A stretch of DNA of 64,000 nucleotides, from contig NZ_CP028092.1 in assembly GCF_005491705.1 (NCBI RefSeq), positions 4,092,001 to 4,156,000 on the forward strand, given 5' to 3'. The DNA comes from Pontibacter sp. SGAir0037 (GTDB lineage: Bacteria > Bacteroidota > Bacteroidia > Cytophagales > Hymenobacteraceae). Below, one piece after another: positions 54,478 to 63,762 of the stretch. A program made the translations under genes and the position numbers. Numbering within the stretch: position 1 is the first letter of the stretch; the number at the start of each line of letters is the position of its first letter. The notes under the pieces are model-generated. The model saw only the letters and a program-made list of their open reading frames with translations. It did no database searches and was not told the DNA's origin.

Positions 54478-55551
54478 TTAGGCCGTAGCACCTTCTTTCA
54501 GTTTTTCAGCATTTTCAGCAATACGTAGTTCTTCTACAAAATCTTCTATACCACCGTCCATTACAGAAGGCAGGTTGTATACTGTATAACCGATGCGGTG
54601 ATCAGTTACGCGGCCTTGCGGATAGTTATAGGTACGAATTTTGTCGGAGCGATCTCCGCCACCCACCATGCTCTTACGTTGTGCTCCTTCAGCCTCCAGC
54701 TTTTTGGCCAACTCCTGTTCATAGATACGGGAACGAAGTACAGCTAAGGCTTTATCAAAGTTCTTCAGCTGCGATTTCTGGTCCTGGCACTGCGCCACAA
54801 GGCCTGTTGGAAGGTGGGTTAAGCGCACCGCAGAATAAGTCGTGTTTACCGACTGACCACCAGGTCCGGAAGAACAGAAAAGGTCTTTACGGATGTCGTT
54901 CATGTCGATTTGCACATCAAACTCTTCTACTTCAGGCAGTACTACTACCGAAGCTACAGATGTATGGATACGGCCTTGTGTTTCGGTTGCCGGCACGCGC
55001 TGTACACGATGCACGCCCGATTCAAACTTCAGCTTACCGTATACATCTTCGCCAGACAAGCCTACAATAATCTCTTTATAACCACCCGAAGTACCTTCTG
55101 TTGCGTCAATCAACTCTACTCTCCAGCCTTGCTTTTCAGCGAAACGGCTGTACATACGGTATAAGTCGCCAGCAAAAATAGAAGCCTCGTCGCCACCAGC
55201 ACCCGCACGAATCTCCATAATAATGTCTTTGCTGTCGTTCGGATCTTTCGGGATAAGCAACTCTTTTAGAAGCTCTTCCAGCTCATCACGCTTCGGAAGC
55301 AGCTCATCGAGCTCTTCTTTGGCCATTTCGCGAAAGTCTTCGTCTTTTTCGGTAGCAATAACTTGTTTGGCGCTATCGATGTTACTCAGTATGTTCAGGT
55401 ACTTCTTATATTCAGTTACTATTTTGTCGAGGTCTTTGTACTCCTTGTTCAGCGCCTTGAACTTTTTCATGTCGCTCGCCACATCAGGCTGGACAAGCAA
55501 TTGGCTCACCTCTTCGAAACGCTGATTTATGGCTTCTAATTTATCTAACAT
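54478..55551 (-). CDS. prfA: Peptide chain release factor 1
   Basis: 357 residues. The catalytic loop is [19 protein letters not shown] (GGQ), and the stop-codon recognition motif [13 protein letters not shown] contains PAT, the mark of RF1 (UAG/UAA) rather than RF2. N-terminal helical domain and C-terminal [12 protein letters not shown] complete it. It hydrolyses peptidyl-tRNA at stop codons. It is divergent from the heme lipoprotein gene, with only 63 bases between. Confidence 0.97.
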   Translation of the reverse strand: MLDKLEAINQRFEEVSQLLVQPDVASDMKKFKALNKEYKDLDKIVTEYKKYLNILSNIDSAKQVIATEKDEDFREMAKEELDELLPKRDELEELLKELLIPKDPNDSKDIIMEIRAGAGGDEASIFAGDLYRMYSRFAEKQGWRVELIDATEGTSGGYKEIIVGLSGEDVYGKLKFESGVHRVQRVPATETQGRIHTSVASVVVLPEVEEFDVQIDMNDIRKDLFCSSGPGGQSVNTTYSAVRLTHLPTGLVAQCQDQKSQLKNFDKALAVLRSRIYEQELAKKLEAEGAQRKSMVGGGDRSDKIRTYNYPQGRVTDHRIGYTVYNLPSVMDGGIEDFVEELRIAENAEKLKEGATA

Positions 55552-55614
55552 CGGTCTGTTATGGTTTTAAAGTGCAAAGATACTAAATTGGCTCGTAGAT
55601 TCTTTTATACAAAT

Positions 55615-56322
55615 ATGCTTAAAAAGATGTTCACCCGGCACAAATTACTCTTATATATAACTTTAGCAACCACCTTTATAGTTTCAGGTTGCGAATTAAA
55701 AGTTAAGCCCATAGAAGGCGGCAAAGAAATAGCGAAAGAACTTGAGCGGCATAAGATAAAGCGGGTAACTGAAAAAGACTTTCTGGTAGCAGCCCGTACC
55801 GCAGGAGATTCGATTACGAGGGTGGCCCAGCGGGCACTGGATGCGCGGCTGCAGGTGGCTTTACAAACTAATGATATAGCTACCGCCATGGCGTATTGCC
55901 AGCCAGAAAACTATGCAGCCGTTGATTCGCTGGAGCAACTGTATGGCGCTATAGCCCGCCGGACCAGTAGTAAATTGCGAAACCCGCAGAACAAGGCTGC
56001 TCAAAGCATATCGGACCTGGTAGGGCAATATGAAAGAAAAGAACGCAACGAATCTGCAACGCTTGAGCTTTCAGAAGAAGAACTGCTTTACACAGCCCCG
56101 ATCTTTATCAGAAACGAAAGTTGCCTCCATTGCCATGGCACGCCCGGCAAAGAAATCCTGGAAGCTGATTATGCTCTTATCAAAGCAAAATATCCAGCAG
56201 ATGAAGCTGTTGGCTACAAGACCGGCGAGCTAAGGGGCATGTGGCACATTACTTTTGATAAAAAAGCATTTGTTACTTATTTAAATGCTCAGCCTAAAAA
56301 AAGCTGGCGAAAAAGCAAATAG
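55615..56322 (+). CDS. DUF3365/Tll0287-like c-type heme lipoprotein
   Basis: 235 residues from ATG 55615 (upstream ATG 55561 overlaps the prfA promoter region and adds no signal). The signal ends in IVSGC (Cys 26). A helical sensor-like domain follows, and CLHCHG near the end is a single CXXCH heme site, as in Tll0287/DUF3365 domains. The last block GELRGMWHITFDKKAF is also typical. It would act as a periplasmic redox or gas sensor, or electron carrier. The partner is not known. Confidence 0.82.
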   Translation: MLKKMFTRHKLLLYITLATTFIVSGCELKVKPIEGGKEIAKELERHKIKRVTEKDFLVAARTAGDSITRVAQRALDARLQVALQTNDIATAMAYCQPENYAAVDSLEQLYGAIARRTSSKLRNPQNKAAQSISDLVGQYERKERNESATLELSEEELLYTAPIFIRNESCLHCHGTPGKEILEADYALIKAKYPADEAVGYKTGELRGMWHITFDKKAFVTYLNAQPKKSWRKSK

Positions 56323-56588
56323 CTGTAACTGAATAATATACATAAATAGCAACCTTATCTGCTAATTATTGAAATTTTAACAACTATATACTTAAAAAAT
56401 TAGTATATTCGTTTTGGCGATTAAATCCGATTTTGTTAGCTATCGGTGAACAATCCTGCTTCCTCCTTTGTTGTGCCTACAAATATCAGCAAAATGTTTA
56501 TTAACTTTGCTCCTTGAAACCTTGCCCTGGCAGGCAGGTAAAACTTAGGTGTATTTAGTTCTAACTACAAAAATTATATTTTTTACCT

Positions 56589-56909
56589 ATGGCCGTTATA
56601 AAAGCAACTGACGACGATTTTTCAACTTTATTAAATTCCAACCAACGTGTTGTTGTAAAATATTATGCAGACTGGTGTGGTAACTGCCGCCTGTTTGCCC
56701 CAAAATTCAAGCGCATGTCTGATGATGAGCAATTTGCTGATGTTGCCTTTGTTGATGTAAACGCTGAAACAAGCCCGGAAGCCCGCAAGATTGCCGGAGT
56801 AACTAATCTGCCTTTCTTTGCAGTGTTTAAAGGAGGCCAGTTAGTAGATACAGTGGCAGCAAGCAAAGAAGAAGCTGTAAGAGGACTTATTAATAAATTA
56901 ACTGCTTAA
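56589..56909 (+). CDS. Thioredoxin-family protein
   Basis: 106 residues with the active site WCGNC (Cys30, Cys33) in YADWCGNCRLFAPKF and cis-Pro in NLPFFAVFKGG. The CGNC centre differs from the CGPC of classic thioredoxins, so its redox potential is probably different. Cytoplasmic. The gene is followed 8 bases later by a small protein; a possible -7 box TAACTTTG lies at 56502-56509. Confidence 0.9.
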   Translation: MAVIKATDDDFSTLLNSNQRVVVKYYADWCGNCRLFAPKFKRMSDDEQFADVAFVDVNAETSPEARKIAGVTNLPFFAVFKGGQLVDTVAASKEEAVRGLINKLTA

Positions 56910-56917
56910 GAAGAGAT

Positions 56918-57160
56918 ATGAAGATTCCTGCGATAAAGAAACTAGTAGAAACGCAAACATTGGATGCTCTTATTGCTGCTGAGGCAGCTCTGATTGAAGA
57001 GCAACAACTACAAATTGATGTGGAAGGAGAAGATGAAGGAGAGAAGTTAACGCATATCCTAGCTGCTTCCTGGATCATTAACCACATTAACGATACTGAT
57101 TCTGATTTTAAAACTGCTCTTCGCGAGTACACTAAAAAAGTGCGTGTATCTATCAGCTAG
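56918..57160 (+). CDS. Small conserved helical protein downstream of thioredoxin (DUF6952-like)
   Basis: 80 residues, all helical and acidic: IPAIKKLVETQTLDALIAAE, EGEKLTHILAASWIINHIND. In Bacteroidota a small protein of this kind regularly follows this thioredoxin gene and a peroxiredoxin (family name from memory). It is likely co-transcribed. Its role is unknown. Confidence 0.7.
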   Translation: MKIPAIKKLVETQTLDALIAAEAALIEEQQLQIDVEGEDEGEKLTHILAASWIINHINDTDSDFKTALREYTKKVRVSIS

Positions 57161-57174
57161 TCATGCCTCATTTT

Positions 57175-57223
57175 ATAAAAGCAGAAGGCCCGACGTATAA
57201 TATGTCGGGCCTTCTGCTTTTAT
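57175..57223. terminator. Bidirectional terminator, 20-bp perfect stem
   Basis: Arms 57175-57194 and 57204-57223 are perfect complements (core GCAGAAGGCCCGAC), loop of 9. The right arm includes the stop codon of the TetR gene. It serves both convergent units. Confidence 0.88.
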
Positions 57224-57831
57224 GAAGTTAATCTTGAAAATATTTCCTCTGCCAGTTTGCCGCCTCTTTCGGTACATAACCCGCGCACATAGTATAAATA
57301 TATACTCCTGAAAACTTCGGCAAGGTTAAAATAATCCGGAGGAAACACAGTGGGGTTCAGCATCATGTTCAGTTGCTCTAATATAATTTTTGTAACCAGC
57401 TGAATATTTATATCCTTCCGGAAATCTCCACTTAGAATGCCCTCATTTAAGATTCCGGATATTTCATGATAGGAAAAAGAATTTAAGTGGTCCAGGCACA
57501 TTTGCCATGCCTCAGGATAATGCGTACGCAGATCGATGACATAAGCAGGATTTGTTTGTCTTATGTTCTTTATACCATCCTGTAATAATATTATAATTTT
57601 TTCTACAGCACTGCTGGCTTCAGCCAGTATAGCAGCATGGGCACGTTTCTGTTCTTCCAGATCGAAAGCAACAGTCTTTTTCACCATGTCTCCCTTATCA
57701 GAAAAAAGCTCGTGAAAGGTAGATTGACGGATATCCAGTCTCTTAATAAGGTTTTGTTCAGAATTTGTTTCTATACCTTCATTTTTAAATACCTGAAGAA
57801 TCTCCCCTAATATGGTTTCCAAGAATGTCAT
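57220..57831 (-). CDS. TetR/AcrR-family transcriptional regulator
   Basis: 203 residues. The N-terminal helix-turn-helix is degenerate but visible (LIKRLDIRQSTFHELFSDKG, then DMVKKTVAFDL). The helical C-terminal domain would bind a ligand. It is 140 bases downstream of cruF on the same strand and could be part of the carotenoid unit or control it; no operator was identified. Confidence 0.8.
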   Translation of the reverse strand: MTFLETILGEILQVFKNEGIETNSEQNLIKRLDIRQSTFHELFSDKGDMVKKTVAFDLEEQKRAHAAILAEASSAVEKIIILLQDGIKNIRQTNPAYVIDLRTHYPEAWQMCLDHLNSFSYHEISGILNEGILSGDFRKDINIQLVTKIILEQLNMMLNPTVFPPDYFNLAEVFRSIYLYYVRGLCTERGGKLAEEIFSRLTS

Positions 57832-57971
57832 TATACTAATTTAGACTGCCAAATGCTGCTCAAGAAGGCCTGTAACGCATATTGCACTATGTTGTTGCAA
57901 ACCTTTTTAAACATGCTGTAAAGTTAAATATTTTTAACATAGTAGTACGCAACAAGGTGCAGTTAGATGTA

Positions 57972-58649
57972 CTACAGCAGCATAAATAAACTAATAAAGA
58001 AGAAAGCTTGAATAAAAAATACAACAGGAGCTATTTTATTGCCCTTTTGGAAGTTTGCTTTTTGAAAGCAGATTTGTAAGAGAAAGGCAATTCCGAACCA
58101 GCCTGTAAAGTTTGTAACAGGAATCTGATTATTGGTCCAGCTCCAGAAGTCAAACTTAACGGCTACAGGTTCTATAAAATAATCAAGCAACACCATTAAA
58201 GCTGCTCCCAGGATACACTTAGCCAGCCAATGCCAACGTGTATAATTGCTTATATGCCCTGTCGTATATACCAGCATCAGCCAGTTCAGCCCTATCAGCA
58301 GGGGCACTTCCCACAGTTTTGTACCCAAGGCCTCTCCATAGGTATAATACCCGAACAGCAAGGCTGTATGCACTCCTACTACCTCTGCCATAAATCCTGT
58401 TACAGCTGTTACTATGGCAAAAACAATAAAGCTTAGATTCCACTGCTTGTGCAAGCTGAATAAAATAGCATTGGTAAGCAGTAAATTGAGCGGTGTTAGC
58501 GACTGGAAATAAGCTGCATTTCCACTGAAAGCCAGTCCCCACAAACCAACTGCATGAAATATTACCAGCACTGCTACCGCAGCCGGAAAAAAGTATTCGG
58601 CATATTTTTTTTTAGTGGCAGTAATGGCTCGTGAGTCCGTTTGTGGCAT
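57972..58649 (-). CDS. cruF: CruF-type carotenoid 1,2-hydratase
   Basis: 225 residues with about seven membrane helices. Family marks are EVVGVHTALLFGYYTYGEAL, LGTKLWEVPLLIGLNWLM and LLDYFIEPVAVKFDFWSW. CruF adds water to the 1,2-double bond of an acyclic psi end of a carotenoid, giving a tertiary hydroxyl group. It lies 27 bases after crtD and acts with it to make hydroxylated, desaturated monocyclic or acyclic carotenoids. Confidence 0.9.
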   Translation of the reverse strand: MPQTDSRAITATKKKYAEYFFPAAVAVLVIFHAVGLWGLAFSGNAAYFQSLTPLNLLLTNAILFSLHKQWNLSFIVFAIVTAVTGFMAEVVGVHTALLFGYYTYGEALGTKLWEVPLLIGLNWLMLVYTTGHISNYTRWHWLAKCILGAALMVLLDYFIEPVAVKFDFWSWTNNQIPVTNFTGWFGIAFLLQICFQKANFQKGNKIAPVVFFIQAFFFISLFMLL

Positions 58650-58676
58650 CGTGTATTATAATAATCAGGTTGTAAA

Positions 58677-60146
58677 TTATTTCGCGGCAGGCACCATATC
58701 GCCCACAATTTTAGCCGACAGTAGACATAAAGGGATTCCTCCTCCGGGGTGAACACTACCTCCACAAAAGTACAATCCTTTGATGCTGCTGTTAAAATTA
58801 GGATGCCGCAAAAAAGCAGCCATTCTGTTATTAGAACTGCTTCCGTACAGTGCTCCCGCAAAAGACGAGGTTTTCTGCTCGATCAGGAGAGGGTCCAGCA
58901 CTTGCTCTACCTCTATAAACGGAGCAATATCTGTGTGAAGCATAGCACTTAATTTCCTGACAACTGTTTCACGTGTAACGGAAATCAACTTGTCCCAATC
59001 CTGCCCCTGGTTATGAGGCACATTTACCATTACAAACCAGTTCTCCCCTCCTGGTGGCGCGTCGGCAGCATCAAGTTTAGAAGTAATATTTACATACACC
59101 GTTGGATCGGTGCTAATTGTTTTGTGCTGGAAGATGTGCTTAAATTCTTCTTTATAGTTTTTACTAAAGAAAATATTGTGCAGGTGTAGCTCCGGAAACT
59201 CTTTTTTAATGCCCCAATAGTATATTAAAGCGGAGCTGGATCGTGGCTGCTGCAATGTTTTTTCAGGTGCTTTATGTCCAGTAAGCAACTTACGGTAAGT
59301 CGGCACAACATCCATGTTACTTACTACTACCTCGGCTGCAAAGGTTCCTTTTGCTGTTCTTATACCTATTGCCTTCGCACCTGCAGTTATAATCTGCTCC
59401 ACCGCCTCATTATACCGAAACTGTACGCCCAACTCCTCTGCCAGCCTTACCAGGCTTTCGGCAATAGCATAAATTCCACCCTTTGGATAAAACGCACCGA
59501 TATTATGCTCCAGGTGCGGAATCAGGTTTAGAGTACCCGGTGCCTGATAAGGATCAGAACCATTGTAGGTGGCGAACCTGTCCAGTAGCTGCACGAACCG
59601 ATGGTCTGAAAATAACTGCTCATTTGCAGCATGCATAGTTGTGGTTAAACCCAGGTCGGAGAGGCAGCCTAAAGCCTTTAATACATCTGCGCTCAGGTAG
59701 GTGTTCAGCCGGTGCAGCGATTTGTGCAGAAAGGTATCGGAAGTACCCTGATACAGCCTGGCGCTTTTTGCCAAAACCTCCTGAACAGCCTGCTGCGGCA
59801 CCCCCAGCTGCAGCTCCGTTTCTTTAGCAAATTGTGCAGCATCAGCATAAGCTTTCAAATGGCTGCCATCAGGCCAGAAATAATGTGTGATCGGGTCGAG
59901 CCGTACATAAGTAAAGTATTCGGAAGGTTTTTTGCCTGCCAAACTAAAAAGCTCATCTACCAGGTGGGGGAGAGTGAAGAGAGAAGGGCCAGCATCGAAC
60001 CTGTATCCCCCTAACCAGAACTGCTGCATTTTACCGCCAAATGTATCGGCTGTCTCAAATACAGTTACCGCATATCCTTTTACAGCCAGTCTGATAGCCG
60101 CTGCAATACCTCCGATTCCCGAACCAATAATGGCTGCTTTATTCAT
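58677..60146 (-). CDS. crtD: Carotenoid desaturase, CrtD type
   Basis: 489 residues. FAD-binding N terminus AAIIGSGIGGIAAAIRLAVK, then FDAGPSLFTLPHLVDELF, and the C-terminal CrtI-type signature LYFCGGSVHPGGGIPLCLLS. Phytoene desaturases (CrtI) and 1-hydroxycarotenoid 3,4-desaturases (CrtD) are close; the direct CruF neighbour favours CrtD. It would introduce the 3',4' double bond in the hydroxylated chain. No phytoene synthase or cyclase is in the window. Confidence 0.88.
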   Translation of the reverse strand: MNKAAIIGSGIGGIAAAIRLAVKGYAVTVFETADTFGGKMQQFWLGGYRFDAGPSLFTLPHLVDELFSLAGKKPSEYFTYVRLDPITHYFWPDGSHLKAYADAAQFAKETELQLGVPQQAVQEVLAKSARLYQGTSDTFLHKSLHRLNTYLSADVLKALGCLSDLGLTTTMHAANEQLFSDHRFVQLLDRFATYNGSDPYQAPGTLNLIPHLEHNIGAFYPKGGIYAIAESLVRLAEELGVQFRYNEAVEQIITAGAKAIGIRTAKGTFAAEVVVSNMDVVPTYRKLLTGHKAPEKTLQQPRSSSALIYYWGIKKEFPELHLHNIFFSKNYKEEFKHIFQHKTISTDPTVYVNITSKLDAADAPPGGENWFVMVNVPHNQGQDWDKLISVTRETVVRKLSAMLHTDIAPFIEVEQVLDPLLIEQKTSSFAGALYGSSSNNRMAAFLRHPNFNSSIKGLYFCGGSVHPGGGIPLCLLSAKIVGDMVPAAK

Positions 60147-60221
60147 ATTCTAATTTACAGGGTTTGCACCTATTCTGCACCTAAACTGATAAACTCCTGA
60201 AAAGTTTGATAAAATGCCAGC

Positions 60222-60662
60222 TTATGCTTTGCCAAAAAGCTTTTTGTAAACAGGCTTCCGCATGCTGAACTGTGCCAGCATAAGCGGGTAAAGCAGTTGA
60301 TCGAGCAGCTTATTGCCTGTGCTAAAGGTTATGATATCGTGTATAATGGCTCCATTGCCATGTTTGCTTACCAAGTGCTTATGATGCCATGTTTGCAAAG
60401 GAGCAGGTAGTTCCTGGCCTTCATCTACAAAATAAGCGTCTGTATCCGTTACTTCTCTTTCCGTTATCAGGCTGGTCCAGCAATGGCGGGAGAAGCCTGT
60501 AAGCATTTCCACGGCTACAATATCTCCAGGCGCACTTCCATCGAAACGTAAAAGCTTCAGGCGGGGGTAGGGCGGAGACAAAGCCAGAAACAGCTTTTCA
60601 TCAAAAGCATCGAAAACATGTCTAAAATCCTGCTGTACCGTTGTTTTTAGGTGTAAACGCAT
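60222..60662 (-). CDS. SRPBCC-fold ligand-binding protein
   Basis: 146 residues from ATG 60662; the longer frame has no support. The START/Bet-v1-like layout is: MRLHLKTTVQQDFRHVFDAF, LSPPYPRLKLLRFDGSAPGD, HCWTSLITEREVTDTDAYFV, DEGQELPAPLQTWHHKH, HDIITFSTGN. Such proteins sit in carotenoid clusters of Bacteroidota, where they may carry pigment intermediates (inference). It is the first gene of the run SRPBCC-crtD-cruF. Confidence 0.82.
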   Translation of the reverse strand: MRLHLKTTVQQDFRHVFDAFDEKLFLALSPPYPRLKLLRFDGSAPGDIVAVEMLTGFSRHCWTSLITEREVTDTDAYFVDEGQELPAPLQTWHHKHLVSKHGNGAIIHDIITFSTGNKLLDQLLYPLMLAQFSMRKPVYKKLFGKA

Positions 60663-60770
60663 AGCAATTTTCTTTCTGGTATTATAGAGCTTGAACAAAT
60701 AGATTTTTTACGTCCCCACTCACTTTACATAACCTCTGTTCAGCTGCAAAGTTTAACTACACAAAAGAAA

Positions 60771-60801
60771 AGCCGCTGTTGTATTTATACAAGCAGCGGC
60801 T
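60771..60801 (-). terminator. Terminator of the SNF2 helicase gene
   Basis: AGCCGCTG-TTGTAT (60771-60784) with ATACAAGCAGCGGCT (60787-60801), one bulge; followed on the minus strand by TTTTCTTTT. Confidence 0.8.
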
Positions 60802-60834
60802 CTGTGAATGTTAGCTTACATGTTAAGCAAAAGA

Positions 60835-63762
60835 TTAGCTCAGCAGATTATCAATATCCTCCTTGGTAAGGCTCTTGATAATGGTTTCATCGGTACTGAT
60901 CAGGTCTGTTACCAATTGTATTTTACGGTTCTGCAGAGCGAGTATCTTTTCCTCTACAGTATCTTTGGTAATAAACTTATAGGTAAACACTTTGTTCTGC
61001 TGCCCGATCCGATGCGCCCTGTCCACTGCCTGCGCCTCTACAGCCGGGTTCCACCACGGGTCCAGGATAAACACATAATCTGCTGCCGTTAAGTTAAGGC
61101 CTACACCACCTGCTTTCAGGGAAATCAGAAACACCTGTATACTTACATCCGTCTGGAAGCGCTCTACCTGCTGTTGCCTGTTTTTAGTATTCCCGTCCAA
61201 ATAGGCATAAGTAATTTCACGCTCATCCAACACTTTGCGAATAATTTCCAGATGTTTCACAAATTGACTAAAGATTAGCACCTTGTGGCCCTTCGTCACC
61301 ACATTTTTAGTCATGCGCATTACTTCTTTCAGCTTACCCGATTCTCCTTCGTAGCCTGCATCTGTCATCAGCGGGTGGTTGGCAATCTGCCGGAGCTTGA
61401 TCAGGCCCTGCAAGAGCATGAACTGCGTATTTCCGGAGCCATTTTCTTCCAAGCTCTTCAGTATCTTATTACGGTAATAAGATTTTGTTTCTTCGTAGGC
61501 ATGCTCCTGCTCCTCTGTCATTTTACAGTACGTAGTATGCTCTATTTTCTCAGGCAGTTCTTTTGCCACCTGCGATTTGTGCCTGCGCAGAATAAATGGC
61601 TTTATGAGAGCATGCAGCTTCCGTGTTTTCTGCTCGTCCTTTTCTTTTTCTATCGGCCGCAGAAACTCGTTGCGGAAGAAGTGCTGATTACCAAGTAAAC
61701 CAGGATTAATAAAAGACATCTGCGACCACAGGTCCATGGTACTATTCTCTACAGGCGTACCCGTAAGAATCAGGCGGTGCCGTGATTTTAAAGACCGAAC
61801 AGCGCGCGAGGTATTGGAATCGGGGTTTTTAATTGCCTGCGACTCATCCAGTATAATATAATCGAAGTAATAGTCTTTCAGCATTTCTGCATCCAGGCGC
61901 GCTATACCATAGGAGGTTAAAATTAGATCATAATCTTTGAACTGCTCCACATTCTTTTCCCGGTAAGTGCCCGTATAGTTCAGAATGCGCAGCTCTGGCG
62001 TAAACTTCTGTGCCTCGTTCAGCCAATTGTAAATCAGCGAAGTAGGCATGATAAGCAAGGTAGCTGTTTCTGCTCCATTTTCCTTGCGGTGTTGCAGCAT
62101 AGCCAATGTTTGCACTGTTTTACCCAAGCCCATGTCATCGGCCAGGCAGCCTCCAAACTTATAGTCCTTTACAAAGTGCAGCCAATTATAGCCTGCTTTC
62201 TGATAAGGCCGCAGCTCCCCCTGAAAACCTGCCGGTAAAGGATGATCTTCTATCACCTCAAACTCACGCAACTTCTCCAGTTTACGGCTCATGGTAACAG
62301 TAGCCAGGTTACCGTTCTGCAAATCATTCACCAAAGCCGTATGATGCTTCTTCAGGGTGAGAGAATCTTCTCCTTCCGAAAAGGCAAACAGTTCTATATA
62401 CTGCGTAAACCACTCTTCCGGAATAATAGCTATTTGGCCGTTGGGCAGCTTAAACTCATTATTTTTGGTTAGGATGTGGTTTTTCAGCTTGATGAAAGGA
62501 ATCTCAAATTCACCAAAGCGAACTATGCCATAGATGTCGAACCAGTCGTTGTTTTCAGTAATGCCTACATCAACACTAACTTCTCCGATAAAGTAGCTTT
62601 TGCCGCTTTTTTCGGATTGACGCACGGTAAAACCTAACTGCTCCAACTCTTGCACATGATTGTTCAACCACGAGAAGGCCTCGCTTTTATCTAATACCAC
62701 CTGCCCATTCTTTACCTCCAGGGCACGTTTTGAAAGCTCTTTTACAAACTCCCTTTCATGATTCACATCACGGATCAAGCGGTGGAAAATATAGGAATCC
62801 TGCGTTTTTTCCATGCTGACGCTTACACGCTTTGCTTCGTGTGTTTCTACCACATAGTCACCGTACTTAAAAGACAGATCAAATAAAATCTTCTCGGCAA
62901 CGGAAGCTCTGTCGGCTCTTTCGGCACGGCCATTGGATAGCACAGCTGGTGCCTCTACGGCTTTAACCTCAGAGAAAGTAAGGTAAGGACTCGGTGTATA
63001 TTTTTCTGATTTGATATCGAAGCCTTTGGCATACACATCAAACGATTCCACCAGCGGTGTTACAAACTTGCGGTAATAGTTTTCCTCTACAGAACGAGGA
63101 ATCACAATAAATTTCTTATGGAGGAAAGGCTGTAGCTTTTTACCGTCTATAGCCTTTTCAAAACTATACACCACATCATCCAGCATCAGCCAGGCTGGTT
63201 CGTAGCAGATCAGGGTAGCATTGCGGTACTGGAAATCCAGTTTCTCACCTGCATATTTGATGGTTGGAAAGTAATGAGTATTATCGTCGTTGCGCCTGAA
63301 ATGGAAAAGTACAGTAGCTTTTTCGGGTGCTATTTTGATCTGTTTCCAGGTTGGCTCTCCGTCCTTTCCCATAATAAAGGTGAACTTGTCCTGCAGCAGG
63401 TCAAGTATCTTACCCATCTTTACCTGTATGTAATGGCTGATCGCCTCCTGCAGCGTTTTATCTCCCTTTTCAGGATCATAGGTTTTCAGGAAGAATTCTG
63501 CTGTGGTAACTTTTTTTGAGGAAAACTTCTTCAGCACCGCATCCTGTTGAATCTGGTCGATCAGGGTGATCAGTTTGAAGTCGTTCCCATCTAAGCGTGA
63601 GGCAAATTCATCGGCATTTTTGGCAGAAATGTTCTGGTGCTGCAATGTAAGTTGACCTTTGGAATTTACCTGCACCACAAACGATTCGAAAAGATAGCCT
63701 AGGTATTCATGCTCAAAAAGCGAATAGATTACCTGAAAGGGCTGTGTAGTATACACTTTCAT
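60835..63762 (-). CDS. SNF2-family DEAD/DEAH-box helicase
   Basis: 975 residues. The N-terminal 480 residues are a beta-rich domain of Bacteroidota SNF2 proteins with unknown role. The ATPase core has motif I DDMGLGKTVQTLAML, motif II LDESQAIKNP (DESQ in place of DEAH), motif III LTGTPVENS, motif V GGVGLNLTAADYV and motif VI QAVDRAHRIGQ. It translocates on DNA and remodels or dislodges bound proteins. It is a single-gene unit. Confidence 0.94.
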   Translation of the reverse strand: MKVYTTQPFQVIYSLFEHEYLGYLFESFVVQVNSKGQLTLQHQNISAKNADEFASRLDGNDFKLITLIDQIQQDAVLKKFSSKKVTTAEFFLKTYDPEKGDKTLQEAISHYIQVKMGKILDLLQDKFTFIMGKDGEPTWKQIKIAPEKATVLFHFRRNDDNTHYFPTIKYAGEKLDFQYRNATLICYEPAWLMLDDVVYSFEKAIDGKKLQPFLHKKFIVIPRSVEENYYRKFVTPLVESFDVYAKGFDIKSEKYTPSPYLTFSEVKAVEAPAVLSNGRAERADRASVAEKILFDLSFKYGDYVVETHEAKRVSVSMEKTQDSYIFHRLIRDVNHEREFVKELSKRALEVKNGQVVLDKSEAFSWLNNHVQELEQLGFTVRQSEKSGKSYFIGEVSVDVGITENNDWFDIYGIVRFGEFEIPFIKLKNHILTKNNEFKLPNGQIAIIPEEWFTQYIELFAFSEGEDSLTLKKHHTALVNDLQNGNLATVTMSRKLEKLREFEVIEDHPLPAGFQGELRPYQKAGYNWLHFVKDYKFGGCLADDMGLGKTVQTLAMLQHRKENGAETATLLIMPTSLIYNWLNEAQKFTPELRILNYTGTYREKNVEQFKDYDLILTSYGIARLDAEMLKDYYFDYIILDESQAIKNPDSNTSRAVRSLKSRHRLILTGTPVENSTMDLWSQMSFINPGLLGNQHFFRNEFLRPIEKEKDEQKTRKLHALIKPFILRRHKSQVAKELPEKIEHTTYCKMTEEQEHAYEETKSYYRNKILKSLEENGSGNTQFMLLQGLIKLRQIANHPLMTDAGYEGESGKLKEVMRMTKNVVTKGHKVLIFSQFVKHLEIIRKVLDEREITYAYLDGNTKNRQQQVERFQTDVSIQVFLISLKAGGVGLNLTAADYVFILDPWWNPAVEAQAVDRAHRIGQQNKVFTYKFITKDTVEEKILALQNRKIQLVTDLISTDETIIKSLTKEDIDNLLS

